NCBI GenBank assembly: GCA_047602295.1
Contig: JASGHP010000001.1
Span: forward strand, 3,782,001-3,846,000
Direction of reading: 5' to 3'
From: JACMLD01 sp047602295
Lineage (GTDB): Bacteria > Bacteroidota > Bacteroidia > Chitinophagales > Chitinophagaceae
Length of the DNA stretch: 64,000 nt
Under the pieces are notes generated by a model that saw only the letters and a program-made list of their open reading frames with translations, was not told the DNA's origin and did not search any database. Positions within the stretch are counted from its first letter, which is position 1. Each line of letters starts with the position of its first letter. Below are positions 8,210 through 17,321 of the stretch, in pieces. The translations under genes and the position numbers were made by a program.

Positions 8210-9505
8210 ATGATCCTTTTAAAAACCGCCCTTCCTTTTGCAGCATTGGTATGCCTTTTAACGGCTTGCAACCAACAGGCCAAGACCCAAACCGCACAAA
8301 CCTCGTCGGCTGATACTATATCGGCTCTAGCCACTGCCCCCACGGCGCTTACCAAGGAAAAGTTCAGACATTATAATATTGCATGCGATAATTTCTTCGA
8401 CTCTTTGCTGTTGCGCCACAACGGTAGTTTTAATGGAGCCATTCTTGTGGCAAAAGATGGTAATATAGTGTATGAAAAATATGCTGGTTTTAAAAACCCT
8501 GCTATTCATAAAGATTCCATTGGCATCAACAGTGCTTTCCACCTGGCTTCGGTTTCCAAAACATTTACGGCCATGGCTGTTTTAAAATTGTGGGAAGAAG
8601 GAAGGCTTAGTATAGAAGACTCACTCGGTAAATATTTTCCAAATTTTCCTTACCGCGATATTACCGTAAAAATGCTGTTAAGCCACAGAAGCGGCTTGCC
8701 TAACTATGTTCATTACCTAGAACTTAATGGCTGGGACAAGAGAAAGATGGTGAACAATGTGGATGTGCTTACTTCATTGTACATGATGCACCCGCCGCTG
8801 GAGTTCCCTTCTGGCAAGCATTTCAGCTATTGCAATACCAACTATGCTTTACTGGCACTGATAATAGAAAAAGTAACCGGTCAGACTTACGCGGCTTTTT
8901 TAAACCAGACATTCTTTACGCCTTTGCAGATGAAAGACACTTACGTGTATTCATTAAAAGATACTGCTACAGCCATGCTGTCTTACCAGTTTAACAACAG
9001 GCCCTACAGGCTTGAGTTTTTGGATGCTGTTTACGGCGACAAAAATGTATACAGCACTACAAGAGATATGCTGAAATGGGATCAGGCACTGTACGCAGGC
9101 AAATTATTTAAACAAGCCACATTAGACTCTGCTTTTGCTGGCTATAGTTTTGAAAAAGAAGGTCACCGCAATTACGGACTTGGCTGGAGAATGACCTTTC
9201 TTGACAATGGTAAAAAGCTTTTGTACCACAATGGATGGTGGCATGGTAACAACGCCGCATTTATCAGGCTAACAGATGAAAGAGCCACTATTATAGTATT
9301 GGGCAACAAATTTAATCGTCGCATTTATGCAGCCAAACATGCCGCAGATATCTTTGGCAATTATCTTCAGCATGGCAATAGCGGCGAAGAAATAGAAACA
9401 GTTTCTACCGGCGGCGGAGAACCGGCTAATGCTGTTGCTGCTACCAATACTGTTAAGCATACTGCAGTAAGACATCATTCCGGAAGGCGTCATCGCAGAC
9501 ATTGA
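8210..9505 (+). CDS. Class C beta-lactamase-related serine hydrolase lipoprotein
   Basis: 431 residues from the ATG at 8210; a TTG two codons earlier is less likely. The lipobox LTAC places a lipidated Cys at 20. Family motifs are all present: SVSK (115-118, nucleophile Ser and general base Lys), YCN (207-209) and HNGWWHG (340-346) in the position of the K/H-T-G motif. It is probably a periplasmic or outer-membrane-anchored esterase or peptidase acting on cell-wall-like or D-amino acid substrates; true beta-lactam hydrolysis cannot be inferred. The C-terminus ends in a His/Arg-rich tail (RHHSGRRHRRH), unusual for the family. It is transcribed away from serA. Confidence 0.9.
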   Translation: MILLKTALPFAALVCLLTACNQQAKTQTAQTSSADTISALATAPTALTKEKFRHYNIACDNFFDSLLLRHNGSFNGAILVAKDGNIVYEKYAGFKNPAIHKDSIGINSAFHLASVSKTFTAMAVLKLWEEGRLSIEDSLGKYFPNFPYRDITVKMLLSHRSGLPNYVHYLELNGWDKRKMVNNVDVLTSLYMMHPPLEFPSGKHFSYCNTNYALLALIIEKVTGQTYAAFLNQTFFTPLQMKDTYVYSLKDTATAMLSYQFNNRPYRLEFLDAVYGDKNVYSTTRDMLKWDQALYAGKLFKQATLDSAFAGYSFEKEGHRNYGLGWRMTFLDNGKKLLYHNGWWHGNNAAFIRLTDERATIIVLGNKFNRRIYAAKHAADIFGNYLQHGNSGEEIETVSTGGGEPANAVAATNTVKHTAVRHHSGRRHRRH

Positions 9506-9543
9506 GAGTAATTAATAATTAGCAATTAAGAATTAGTAATTAT
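9506..9543. repeat. Heptamer-period repeat, AATTAGT family
   Basis: Five imperfect units (GAGTAAT, TAATAAT, TAGCAAT, TAAGAAT, TAGTAAT) start directly after the lipoprotein stop codon. Confidence 0.65.
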
Positions 9544-9657
9544 GGATCAGGATGTAGTTGATCCCTTTGCTCAACTCTTTTAATGAAAAATATTATTTTC
9601 CCTTTCAATTATTGAATAAGCCGGCATTTTCTACAGGTGCATGCTGGCCTCATCCCC

Positions 9658-9710
9658 ACTAGCCTTTTACTACTAGCTACCAGCCACTTGCTCCAATTGC
9701 AAATTCCTCA
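9658..9710. repeat. Heptamer-period repeat, ACTAGCC family
   Basis: ACTAGCC, TTTTACT, ACTAGCT, ACCAGCC and ACTTGCT follow in register just upstream of the NAD(P)HX repair gene. The bases between this block and 9543 show no recognisable feature. Confidence 0.55.
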
Positions 9711-9723
9711 TTAACTTCAGGGA

Positions 9724-11235
9724 ATGCTAATTCTTTCTTCCAAGCAAATTCACGATTGGGACAACTACACGATTCAAAACAAGCCCATCAGTTCGCTAGA
9801 CTTGATGGAAACCGCCTCTACCCGCTGTTTGCAGTGGTTGCAGCAAAATAATTTTCTGCAGCATCCCTATTATATTTTTTGTGGCAAAGGAAATAATGGA
9901 GGCGATGGGCTTGCATTAGCAAGATTGCTTTCAACAAAAGGATTGAAAGTGGTTGTTTGCATTATTGAGATGGGCCAAAAAGGCACAGAAGATTTCCAGG
10001 CAAACCTGGCACGCCTTCACCAGACAGATGTAACCATTCAATATATACAATCAGCCGATCATTTTCCCATCATACCAAAATCAAATACCGTTGTTGATGC
10101 CTTATTTGGTACCGGGCTTAATCGTCGATTAGATGGTTTGGCAGCAGCATTGGTAGAATACATCAATACTTTACCCAACCCCGTTATTGCTATAGACATG
10201 CCCAGCGGGTTGCTGGCAGACAATACATCAAAGGGATATCCCATCATTACGGCAGGTTTTACACTCAGCTTTCAATGCCTCAAAATGGCATTTATGATGG
10301 CAGAAAACGAAGCACATACCGGTAAAGTACAGGTGCTTGATATTGGCCTGCTGAATGATTTTCTTAGAGATGTTACCTATGAAGCCGTGTTGGTAGAAGA
10401 AGAAATTATAAAAGCATTGTACCGCCCAAGACCCCAATTTAGCCACAAAGGCAGTTTTGGACATGCGGCTATTATTGCAGGAAGCTATGGCTTTATGGGT
10501 GCAGCTACATTATCTGCCAATGCTTGTTTACGGGCAGGCGTGGGCAAACTAACCTGCCATATACCTGTTTGCGGCTATAATATTATGCAAATTGCAGCAC
10601 CGGAAGCCATGAGCAAAACCGAAACAGGCGATAAATACATAGAGACCATAGCTGATTTAGATGCCTATGATGCAGTAGGCATTGGCCCGGGGCTTGGTGT
10701 TTTTGAAAGCCATTTGCCATTGCTGCAAAAAGTTTTTACAAACTTCAAACAGCCAATGGTAATAGATGCAGATGCACTGAATGTATTGGCAAAACATCCG
10801 CATTTGCTGGAGGATATTGCACCTTTTTCTATTATCACCCCGCACCCCACAGAATTCGATCGGCTTTTTGGTAAATCTGCAAACGACTTTGCCCGTATGC
10901 GAACAGCCCAGCAAAAAGCCAAAGAGCACCAAATCATCATAGTTTTAAAAGGCCACCGTAGTTTTATAGCTATGCCGGGTGGAAATTCTTTTTTTAACAG
11001 CACAGGCAATCCTGGTATGGCCACCGGGGGAAGTGGAGATGTGCTAACGGGCATCCTTACTGCATTGCTGGCACAACAATACCCGCCGGAACAAGCAGCC
11101 CTGCTGGGTGTTTACGTACATGGGCTAGCAGGAGATTATGCGGCAATGGCTCAGAGTCAGGAGGCAATGATTGCAAGCGATATCTCTCAACACTTAGGCG
11201 CTGCCTTCCAACAAATTAATAAAGGTTCGATTTAA
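9724..11235 (+). CDS. nnr: Bifunctional NAD(P)HX epimerase/dehydratase
   Basis: 503 residues. The N-terminal YjeF_N half (about 1-215) has GKGNNGGDG (54-62) and DALFGTGLNR (about 123-132); it interconverts R- and S-NAD(P)HX. The C-terminal half (about 225-500) is the ribokinase-like ADP/ATP-dependent dehydratase, with HKGSFGHAAIIAGS at its start, the ITPHPTEFDRL segment and the GGSGDVLTG anion-hole motif near residue 437. Together they repair hydrated nicotinamide cofactors in the cytoplasm. It matches the fused architecture common in bacteria. No operon partner is apparent; 265 bases of non-coding sequence follow. Confidence 0.94.
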   Translation: MLILSSKQIHDWDNYTIQNKPISSLDLMETASTRCLQWLQQNNFLQHPYYIFCGKGNNGGDGLALARLLSTKGLKVVVCIIEMGQKGTEDFQANLARLHQTDVTIQYIQSADHFPIIPKSNTVVDALFGTGLNRRLDGLAAALVEYINTLPNPVIAIDMPSGLLADNTSKGYPIITAGFTLSFQCLKMAFMMAENEAHTGKVQVLDIGLLNDFLRDVTYEAVLVEEEIIKALYRPRPQFSHKGSFGHAAIIAGSYGFMGAATLSANACLRAGVGKLTCHIPVCGYNIMQIAAPEAMSKTETGDKYIETIADLDAYDAVGIGPGLGVFESHLPLLQKVFTNFKQPMVIDADALNVLAKHPHLLEDIAPFSIITPHPTEFDRLFGKSANDFARMRTAQQKAKEHQIIIVLKGHRSFIAMPGGNSFFNSTGNPGMATGGSGDVLTGILTALLAQQYPPEQAALLGVYVHGLAGDYAAMAQSQEAMIASDISQHLGAAFQQINKGSI

Positions 11236-11386
11236 TTTTGTGCAAATTTCTTGACTAATCGGATGTCATTGGCTAAACAATTCCCGTAATTCACTAATTG
11301 ATCAGGAATATGTTTTGTCATACTCGACGATATTGCCTAAATTGCTTTTGTAAAAACTTGGTTCAGCTATTTTTAATGTAAGGATG

Positions 11387-11416
11387 TTTTTGCATAGGTG
11401 AAAACCCTTATCTTTG
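11387..11416 (+). promoter_or_regulatory. Candidate Bacteroidota promoter for the NUMOD4/HNH gene
   Basis: -33-like TTTTTG (11387-11392) and a full -7 box TATCTTTG (11409-11416) are separated by 16 bases. This predicts a leader of about 80 bases before the ATG at 11501. Nothing else is recognisable in the 11236-11500 gap. Confidence 0.55.
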
Positions 11417-11500
11417 AAACCAGGTTACTCCATTAAGCCTTAGTCCCAGGTATTATTTTTATCTACACCGCCTCAAAGGCATCATCAATCAATCGCAAAC

Positions 11501-12295
11501 ATGATTACAAATCTCGCGGGAGAAAAATGGAAGGTAGTATCATTCGATTTTAAATTTACCAATGACTACCAGCTCGAAGTATCTAACATGGGTCGTTTAA
11601 AAGCCTATAACAAATTTTCCGATGGGGATATTTTGCAAGGCTCTACCATCAACGGCTATCGAATTATTCGTCTAAAACTCTACAAACCCAAAGACAAGAA
11701 GACGAAAGATACATTAACAGCTAAACACGATCAGATATTAGCGTTGCAGAAAAAAATTAATGCTAAAAAATATCTGGTACAACAGGCTAAAAAGAAAACA
11801 GATCCGGCAATTAAGAAACTGAAAACAGAAATTGCCGAAGGTGCTGCCACTGTAAAAGAAATGAGGTCTGTGCTGCGCAAAGCCCGCCAGCAAGACATCA
11901 AAAACAGGACGATGCACTACCACTCTCTTATACACCGCCTGGTAGCTGAACACTTCTGTAAAGCAAAGTCACCAAAGCATACAGTAGTGGGCCATGTTGA
12001 TTACGATAAAATGAACAACAAGGCTGCTAACCTTAAATGGATGACCCCTGAAGAAAATTACAAACACCAGCAATCAAGCCCATTTGTAATTGCCGAAAAA
12101 CGCGACAGGGTCACCATCTATAAAGATTCTCCCCGTGGCGCCAAACTTACCGTTGACAAAGTGAAAGAACTTAAAAAGCTTTTGAAAGAAGGCAAGAAAG
12201 TAAAATCACTGGTAAAAAAGTTTAAAATAACAGATACCCAGATATTGCGCATAAAAAGAGGCGAAAACTGGGCAGGTGTTGACGCTGCAAAATAA
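11501..12295 (+). CDS. NUMOD4/HNH endonuclease-like protein with C-terminal helix-turn-helix
   Basis: 264 residues. The N-terminal NUMOD4-like module (about 7-60: GEKWKVVSF, YQLEVSNMGRLKAY, GYRIIRLK) is followed by a Lys-rich helical stretch and an HNH-type module (about 135-190: HRLVAEHF, GHVDYDKMNNKAANLKWMT, EENYKHQ). Residues 212-258 (AKLTVDKVKELKKLL, SLVKKFKITDTQILRIKRGENW) look like a NUMOD1-type DNA-binding helix-turn-helix. This order is that of freestanding homing endonucleases, but many Bacteroidota carry such a gene as a stable single-copy locus. The HNH triad looks degenerate (H-V-D-Y-D), so it may bind rather than cut DNA. It has its own promoter candidate and terminator. Confidence 0.8.
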   Translation: MITNLAGEKWKVVSFDFKFTNDYQLEVSNMGRLKAYNKFSDGDILQGSTINGYRIIRLKLYKPKDKKTKDTLTAKHDQILALQKKINAKKYLVQQAKKKTDPAIKKLKTEIAEGAATVKEMRSVLRKARQQDIKNRTMHYHSLIHRLVAEHFCKAKSPKHTVVGHVDYDKMNNKAANLKWMTPEENYKHQQSSPFVIAEKRDRVTIYKDSPRGAKLTVDKVKELKKLLKEGKKVKSLVKKFKITDTQILRIKRGENWAGVDAAK

Positions 12296-12349
12296 ACCTG
12301 TTTTTTTGCCAGCATTTCTACATCGGGCAACTCCGGTTGTATTAGACTA

Positions 12350-12368
12350 TTGTACAGTTGAAATTCTT
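12350..12368 (+). repeat. Remnant of the intergenic bipartite element (part B)
   Basis: TTGTACAGTTGAAATTCTT matches the start of part B as seen at 56987 onward, but nothing recognisable of the rest of the element follows. Confidence 0.4.
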
Positions 12369-12402
12369 TTCAGCTAACTGTGCAACACAAAAAACATATT
12401 CA

Positions 12403-12434
12403 AACAGCAATCATTTTTGGTTGCTGTTTTTTTT
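12403..12434 (+). terminator. Rho-independent terminator after the HNH gene
   Basis: Stem AACAGCAA / TTGCTGTT with a ten-base loop is followed by an uninterrupted run of T. It lies 108 bases after the stop at 12295, with murB ending from the other side at 12482. Confidence 0.8.
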
Positions 12435-12481
12435 ATGCATGAATATTAGGCACGATCAATTAGCGATTATTTATACCCCAT

Positions 12482-13492
12482 CTATATAATATTCACTTCC
12501 CGTTCCAGCAGCACACCAAATTTTTCGTTTACACTATTTAGTATTTCCGTACTTAAGTCATAAATCTCTTTGCCCGTGGCATGTCCATAATTTACAAGTA
12601 CCAATGCCTGCTTTGAATGGCATCCGGCATCACCTTTACGATATCCCTTCCAGCCGCATTGCTCAATCAGCCAGCCTGCTGCCAGTTTCACCTGGTTATT
12701 GTGCAAAGGATATCCAACAATGGCTGGGTATTTTTCTTTTAGTGAATTGAAATGCGCCAATGATACTTCAGGGTTTTTAAAAAAGCTGCCGGCATTACCA
12801 ATTTCTTTGGGGTTGGGCAATTTGGAAGAACGAATACGTATTACTGCATCTGAAATAGCTTTTATAGAAAGCGTAGTTATGCCCATTTTTTGCAGCTCTT
12901 CTGCAATAGCGCCATAGCTTGTATTGAATTGTGGTTGCTTGCGCAATTGAAAGGTAACAGATACTATTACGAATTGATCTTTGTATTGTTTTTTAAACAC
13001 GCTTTCCCTATAACCAAATGCACAATCGTCCAGCGTAAATTTTACCAGCGTTTTTTCTTTCAGGTGAAATGCTTCCAGTTCATAAAATACATCTTTAATT
13101 TCCACGCCATAAGCCCCAATGTTCTGCATAGGGCTGGCGCCGATACTGCCAGGGATCAGGGATAAATTCTCAACGCCTGCCCAGCCATGTTCTATGCAAT
13201 GCAGCACAAACTGGTGCCAATTCTCCCCCGCTCCTGCTTTTACAAAAACAAATTCATTGTCCTCTCTGATTTTTTCTATACCTTTTATATTATTCTTTAA
13301 AACGAGCCCGCTAAAATTACTGGTTAATAAAAGATTGCTGCCACCGCCAATAATCAACAGCCTGGTGTTTGCATATTCTGAAACCAGTTCTTCAAGCTCA
13401 TTCGTATCTGAAAACGAGGAAAATGCTGCGGCCTGAACATCAATTCCAAAAGTATTAAATGCTTCAAGAGATTTATTTTGTTGAATCTGCAT
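12482..13492 (-). CDS. murB: UDP-N-acetylenolpyruvoylglucosamine reductase
   Basis: 336 residues from the ATG at 13492. A TTG seven codons upstream would give a longer but poorer start. FAD-binding signatures are GGGSNLL (49-55) and IPGSIGASPMQNIGAYG (about 118-134). The substrate and proton-donor region includes FGYRESVFK, GNAGSFFKNP and AGWLIEQCGWKGYRKGDAG. It reduces UDP-GlcNAc-enolpyruvate to UDP-MurNAc with NADPH, the second committed step of peptidoglycan precursor synthesis, in the cytoplasm. It has the E. coli-like type I architecture. It is divergent from the SDR gene, with only 34 bases between start codons, so their promoters must overlap. Confidence 0.95.
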   Translation of the reverse strand: MQIQQNKSLEAFNTFGIDVQAAAFSSFSDTNELEELVSEYANTRLLIIGGGSNLLLTSNFSGLVLKNNIKGIEKIREDNEFVFVKAGAGENWHQFVLHCIEHGWAGVENLSLIPGSIGASPMQNIGAYGVEIKDVFYELEAFHLKEKTLVKFTLDDCAFGYRESVFKKQYKDQFVIVSVTFQLRKQPQFNTSYGAIAEELQKMGITTLSIKAISDAVIRIRSSKLPNPKEIGNAGSFFKNPEVSLAHFNSLKEKYPAIVGYPLHNNQVKLAAGWLIEQCGWKGYRKGDAGCHSKQALVLVNYGHATGKEIYDLSTEILNSVNEKFGVLLEREVNII

Positions 13493-13526
13493 ATAAGTTG
13501 CTTCAATTGGCAAAATACAATAAATT

Positions 13527-14192
13527 ATGAGAGCTATACTTATTGGCGCTACAGGGTTAACCGGTGGTTTGTTATTGAATCAACTACTGAACAGTCCTGT
13601 TTTCTCAAAAATACAATCCGTATCAAGAAGGCCGGTTGGCATACAGCATTTAAAGCTACAGGAAACCGTCATTAATTTTGATGATGACATTGCATTTAAA
13701 AATGCCATTGTTAATGCAGATGTTTTATTTTGTTGCATTGGTACTACGCAACAAAAGGAAAAAGGCAACCAGGATTCTTATAGAAAAATAGATTATGACA
13801 TACCGGTAAAAGCCGCTACTTTTTTTGCAGCACAGTGCAGTGGCTCTTATGTTTTAATGTCTTCTGTTGGTGCCAATGCTGCCAGTGGGAATTTTTACCT
13901 GCGTTTGAAAGGTGAAACAGAAAATGCGGTATTGCAAAAAAACATGACCTCTATCTATATCATGCGTCCTTCTATTTTACTGGGTGACAGAAAAGATCAA
14001 CGTATTGGTGAAAGCCTTGCAAAAGTTATAATGCCGGCATTTTCTTTTTTGCTGACAGGAAGCGCTTCAAAATATAAAGCCATACACGCTGAAAATGTTG
14101 CGAAAGCCATGATGAATGCGGCCATCATTCAGCGTGAAGGAAAATATATTTGTGAATACAAGGAGATAATGGAGTTGGCAAAGCAATCCTGA
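13527..14192 (+). CDS. Atypical short-chain dehydrogenase, TIP30/NAD(P)H-binding family
   Basis: 221 residues with an N-terminal NAD(P)-binding loop GATGLTGG (7-14), the VSRRP segment that ends the second strand in NADP-preferring members, and the SSVGANAASGNFYLRLKGETE stretch whose Tyr-x3-Lys spacing matches the active-site pair. TIP30/HTATIP2-like oxidoreductases are cytoplasmic; the substrate cannot be deduced. The protein is short and lacks a second domain, as usual for this group. It is divergent from murB. No terminator follows, although AACACC/GGTGTT at 14221-14237 can form a small hairpin. Confidence 0.85.
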   Translation: MRAILIGATGLTGGLLLNQLLNSPVFSKIQSVSRRPVGIQHLKLQETVINFDDDIAFKNAIVNADVLFCCIGTTQQKEKGNQDSYRKIDYDIPVKAATFFAAQCSGSYVLMSSVGANAASGNFYLRLKGETENAVLQKNMTSIYIMRPSILLGDRKDQRIGESLAKVIMPAFSFLLTGSASKYKAIHAENVAKAMMNAAIIQREGKYICEYKEIMELAKQS

Positions 14193-14346
14193 ACATTATT
14201 TCGCCATGATACATAGATAAAACACCAGTATGGTGTTCACCTTCATCAATATCATTTTTAACAGCGATTAAATCATTATAGAAGACTTAAAATATTGAGG
14301 GTTCTGCATTTAGAAATCTGCTGATTTATTTTTAAATTAGTAACAC

Positions 14347-15741
14347 ATGAAAACAGCCATATACTTTTTTATTTTTTGCCTGACAGCATTAATGGCACAT
14401 GCAGGCAAGAGTTATATCCTTACCGTTACCCGCGGCGATATTACTATCAGCAATAACAGCACCGAACCCGCACTTGTACCCGGAGACACACTTTTTATAC
14501 CTGCCAACGGAAAATATACCAGCGTACAATACAGGCATCTTAAAGGAGATTCAACAAATAAGATATGGATAATCTGGTTGCCTGGTAGCGAAGTAAGACT
14601 GCCTAAATCATTTCAGCAGCTTTCAAATTACAACATGAGCTATGTTGTGATACAGGGTATGCGCTATTTTAATTTATTTGCCACCTCAAAGTTTAGTTTT
14701 GGAGTGCATGATGTGGTGTTTGATCATTGCCAATGGATAAATCCGCCGGGTGCTTTCAAAGATCAGCCAGCTATTCAGTGGGACGATGCACGTTCACCCG
14801 TAAGCATGGTATTCACCGGCAAAAAAACACAGACATTTTATAACGTTACTTACCAGGGTTGCCTTTTCGATGGATTTCAAAATTGCAGTGTAATTGAGAT
14901 GTCAAGCAATTGGAATAATGCCAATAATGAACCAAGAAGGTCTATTGTGCTTGATTTTAAATTTGTAAACGATACGTTTCAAAATATAATCATTACTGCA
15001 CCTGGTGGTCTTGCTGCTATCATGGGCACAGGATTTAATTGCAAAGTGCGTGGCTGTTATTTTAAGAATATACTTGGCCCAGACCCTTCGCCCGCCAGCC
15101 ATTCTGCTTCCGTTTTATGGTTTGGCAGCATTGATATAAGCGGTTGCAAACAGGAAAACAGCTATGCACAGTTTTTGCGTTGCGTACCGCTGGGTTGGAA
15201 AAGCATACCTGGTTATCTTGATAAAAACACAGCTTGCAGGGCCTGGGGTAATATTATTCATAACAACCTGGGCTATTCTGGTTTTGAGTTTATCCGCAAT
15301 ATGCGCAATGAAAGAACTGAAGCCAATGGCGTTTACCCGATAAAAGCAATTTGTGTATTTAATACCATATTCAGAACACGTCGCAACAATGGCTATTCAG
15401 CTTACTATGGCTTTGTAGCGGACAACCTGGAAGAAGATACAATTGATTGCTCTTACAACATGATCATTTCTCCAGAGTGTGATTTTCCATTTGATGCTAC
15501 CCGAGGTTATATTGTAGCTAATGTATTGGGCAAGCCAAAACATTTAACCATGACAGGCAATAAAGTTTTTAAATCATGGATGCCTAATATTGTAAAAGAC
15601 ACCTTGCAGTTTGAACCAGGCCCGGCGGCGCTGCTTGCTGCACCCGTAAAAAATTATTCATTTATGGATGCAGATTTTTACGGAGAGCCTTTATCGGCCA
15701 AAGGAAAATTGTATGCAGGTGCCGTAGAAAAGAAACGCTAA
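14347..15741 (+). CDS. Secreted right-handed beta-helix-like protein
   Basis: 464 residues with a signal peptide (about 1-19, MAHAG). The rest is made of short strands with turns rich in Asn, Gly and Cys, typical of pectate-lyase-like parallel beta-helices: VVIQGMRYFNLF, VVFDHCQWINPPG, VTYQGCLFDGFQNCSVIEM, VVNDTF-type repeats and RGCYFKNI. Such proteins are extracellular or surface polysaccharide-binding or lyase proteins. No catalytic lyase triad could be assigned, so the enzymatic role is open. Its stop is 19 bases from the stop of the convergent histidine kinase gene. No linked carbohydrate-uptake genes (SusC/SusD) are in the window. Confidence 0.75.
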   Translation: MKTAIYFFIFCLTALMAHAGKSYILTVTRGDITISNNSTEPALVPGDTLFIPANGKYTSVQYRHLKGDSTNKIWIIWLPGSEVRLPKSFQQLSNYNMSYVVIQGMRYFNLFATSKFSFGVHDVVFDHCQWINPPGAFKDQPAIQWDDARSPVSMVFTGKKTQTFYNVTYQGCLFDGFQNCSVIEMSSNWNNANNEPRRSIVLDFKFVNDTFQNIIITAPGGLAAIMGTGFNCKVRGCYFKNILGPDPSPASHSASVLWFGSIDISGCKQENSYAQFLRCVPLGWKSIPGYLDKNTACRAWGNIIHNNLGYSGFEFIRNMRNERTEANGVYPIKAICVFNTIFRTRRNNGYSAYYGFVADNLEEDTIDCSYNMIISPECDFPFDATRGYIVANVLGKPKHLTMTGNKVFKSWMPNIVKDTLQFEPGPAALLAAPVKNYSFMDADFYGEPLSAKGKLYAGAVEKKR

Positions 15742-15760
15742 TGCAAACATTTGCTCATTC

Positions 15761-17104
15761 TTAAAACTGCAACAGGAACGATGTCCCTTCCCCTTCTGTA
15801 CTTTGCACCTGCATGGTACCTTTGTGCAGCATCATAATTTGTTTGCAAAGGCTTAGACCAATACCGCTGCCATGCTTTTTGGTACTAAAGAACGGAATAA
15901 AGATTTTATCCAGCACTTCTTCTGTCATGCCGGTACCATTGTCGGTTACCTTAACAATGGTCTTTTTATTGTTTGCGACATACGCAGATAAAATGATTCT
16001 TGGACTTGCTTTTTCTTTTACGGCCTCTATGGCATTTACCAGAAGATTTATCAGTACCTGTTCTAACAAGTTAACATCTGCTTCAAGTTGCAGATCTGTA
16101 TCCTTCAGAATAATTTCAAGATCTATATTTTTCTGTTCAAGTGTTGGCTGCATCAGGTGATGCAGGTTTTCAAAAATGCTGCGTACATAGGCTTTTTTAA
16201 GATTGAGCGTAGTAATCTTATTAAGGCTGCGATATGTTTCTGCAAACTTTAAAAGTCCTTCGCTTCTTCTTTTGATAGTGTCAATCCCCAATTCCAAATC
16301 ATCTACAGCACCGGTTTCATTATTCAATAAATTAACCGATTGTTTCAATCGACTCTTTAATGTTTCTGCAAGCGATGAAATAGGCGCAATGGAATTCATA
16401 ATCTCATGCGTCATTACACTCAGCAATTTTTGCCATGCCCGGGATTCTGTTTCATCTAAAGCTTCATTTACGTTTTGAAATGCAATCAGCTTGTATTTTT
16501 TGCCTTCTGTCTGGAAAGCTGTGGCAGACAATAAGATTTTGAAAGAAGTTTTATCGTGATGCGCTGTCGCAATTTTTGATTCACCCGGTTTCAATGCAAT
16601 AATGTCTGCATAAAGATGATTGTCGCGTTTCTCCAGAGAATGAATTGTTTTTAGATACGGCAGTTGCAAAAGATTTTTCAGTGCTTCATTCATCCATACC
16701 ACTTCGCCGCCTTCTTCTTCATAAGACAAGATACCCGTATCTACCAGTTCCAATATTCTTTGTACATATTGATATTGCGTTTCTTTTTCCTTACTAATAA
16801 CTTTAAATGTAGAATTGATTTCATTAAAACCCTGGCGCAGCGGTTGCAAATCAACCGGGGCATGCTTTACATCAAAATACCTGGAAAAATCGCGATAGTG
16901 AACAGATTCCACAAACTGATCCAACTCATCATGCGCTTTTTTCTGAAACCGGTAAAAATCTGTAAGCTGGTACATGATAACAGGAGCAAGAATGATCAGG
17001 TAAACATATAATCCTTTAATGAGCAGATAAGATGCCAGGCTTAGCGTTATAAATAATAAGCTAACACGGATAAATATGCGCCATTCCGTTGTTTTAAAAA
17101 ACAT
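15761..17104 (-). CDS. Membrane sensor histidine kinase, NtrY/NtrB-like
   Basis: 447 residues. Two closely spaced N-terminal membrane helices (about 10-45) leave almost no periplasmic loop, so the signal is probably sensed in the membrane or cytoplasm. A PAS-like region (about 108-205, VDTGILSYEEEGGEVVWMNEAL) precedes the H-box MTHEIMNSIAP (His233). The ATP-binding domain has N-box NLLVNAIE (353-360), G1 DNGTGM (388-393) and G2 GSGIGLSL (412-419). It lies downstream of the NtrC-type regulator gene on the same strand, 213 bases away, and should phosphorylate it. This pair flanks, divergently, the efflux operon at 19061. Confidence 0.93.
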   Translation of the reverse strand: MFFKTTEWRIFIRVSLLFITLSLASYLLIKGLYVYLIILAPVIMYQLTDFYRFQKKAHDELDQFVESVHYRDFSRYFDVKHAPVDLQPLRQGFNEINSTFKVISKEKETQYQYVQRILELVDTGILSYEEEGGEVVWMNEALKNLLQLPYLKTIHSLEKRDNHLYADIIALKPGESKIATAHHDKTSFKILLSATAFQTEGKKYKLIAFQNVNEALDETESRAWQKLLSVMTHEIMNSIAPISSLAETLKSRLKQSVNLLNNETGAVDDLELGIDTIKRRSEGLLKFAETYRSLNKITTLNLKKAYVRSIFENLHHLMQPTLEQKNIDLEIILKDTDLQLEADVNLLEQVLINLLVNAIEAVKEKASPRIILSAYVANNKKTIVKVTDNGTGMTEEVLDKIFIPFFSTKKHGSGIGLSLCKQIMMLHKGTMQVQSTEGEGTSFLLQF

Positions 17105-17109
17105 AAATG

Positions 17110-17321
17110 AATTAGTAATTAATAATTAGCAATTAATAATTGGGCATACTGAACAACGCTAAGACCAATGGTTGCAAGTGAATCTATTATCGTAGACAAG
17201 TTCTTTTATTTTAATTAAGAATTAAAATTAGCAAATTAATAATTGGGATGCTGAACATCTGAATGTACTGTAAACAGCAAGTTCTTTAATTACTAATTAT
17301 TAATTGCTAATTACTCATTAA
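17110..17321. repeat. Duplicated heptamer-stem element between regulator and kinase genes
   Basis: 17110-17144 is AATTAGT, AATTAAT, AATTAGC, AATTAAT and AATTGGG. 17287-17321 is the complementary sense (TTAATTA, CTAATTA, TTAATTG) and runs over the regulator stop codon at 17318. A second, similar stem-loop is nested within it (around 17203-17250), and both loops share TGGG-ATACTGAACA-like and CAAGTTCTTT-like segments, so the gap looks like two tandem copies of one hairpin. Confidence 0.65.

Noticed and set aside
8327..8542. Minus-strand open frame within the lipoprotein gene
   Set aside because: It lies wholly inside a well-supported gene on the other strand and has no recognisable motif; like many such frames it is a shadow.
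14221..14237. AACACC/GGTGTT hairpin as a terminator after the SDR gene
   Set aside because: Short stem and no T-run; too weak to call.
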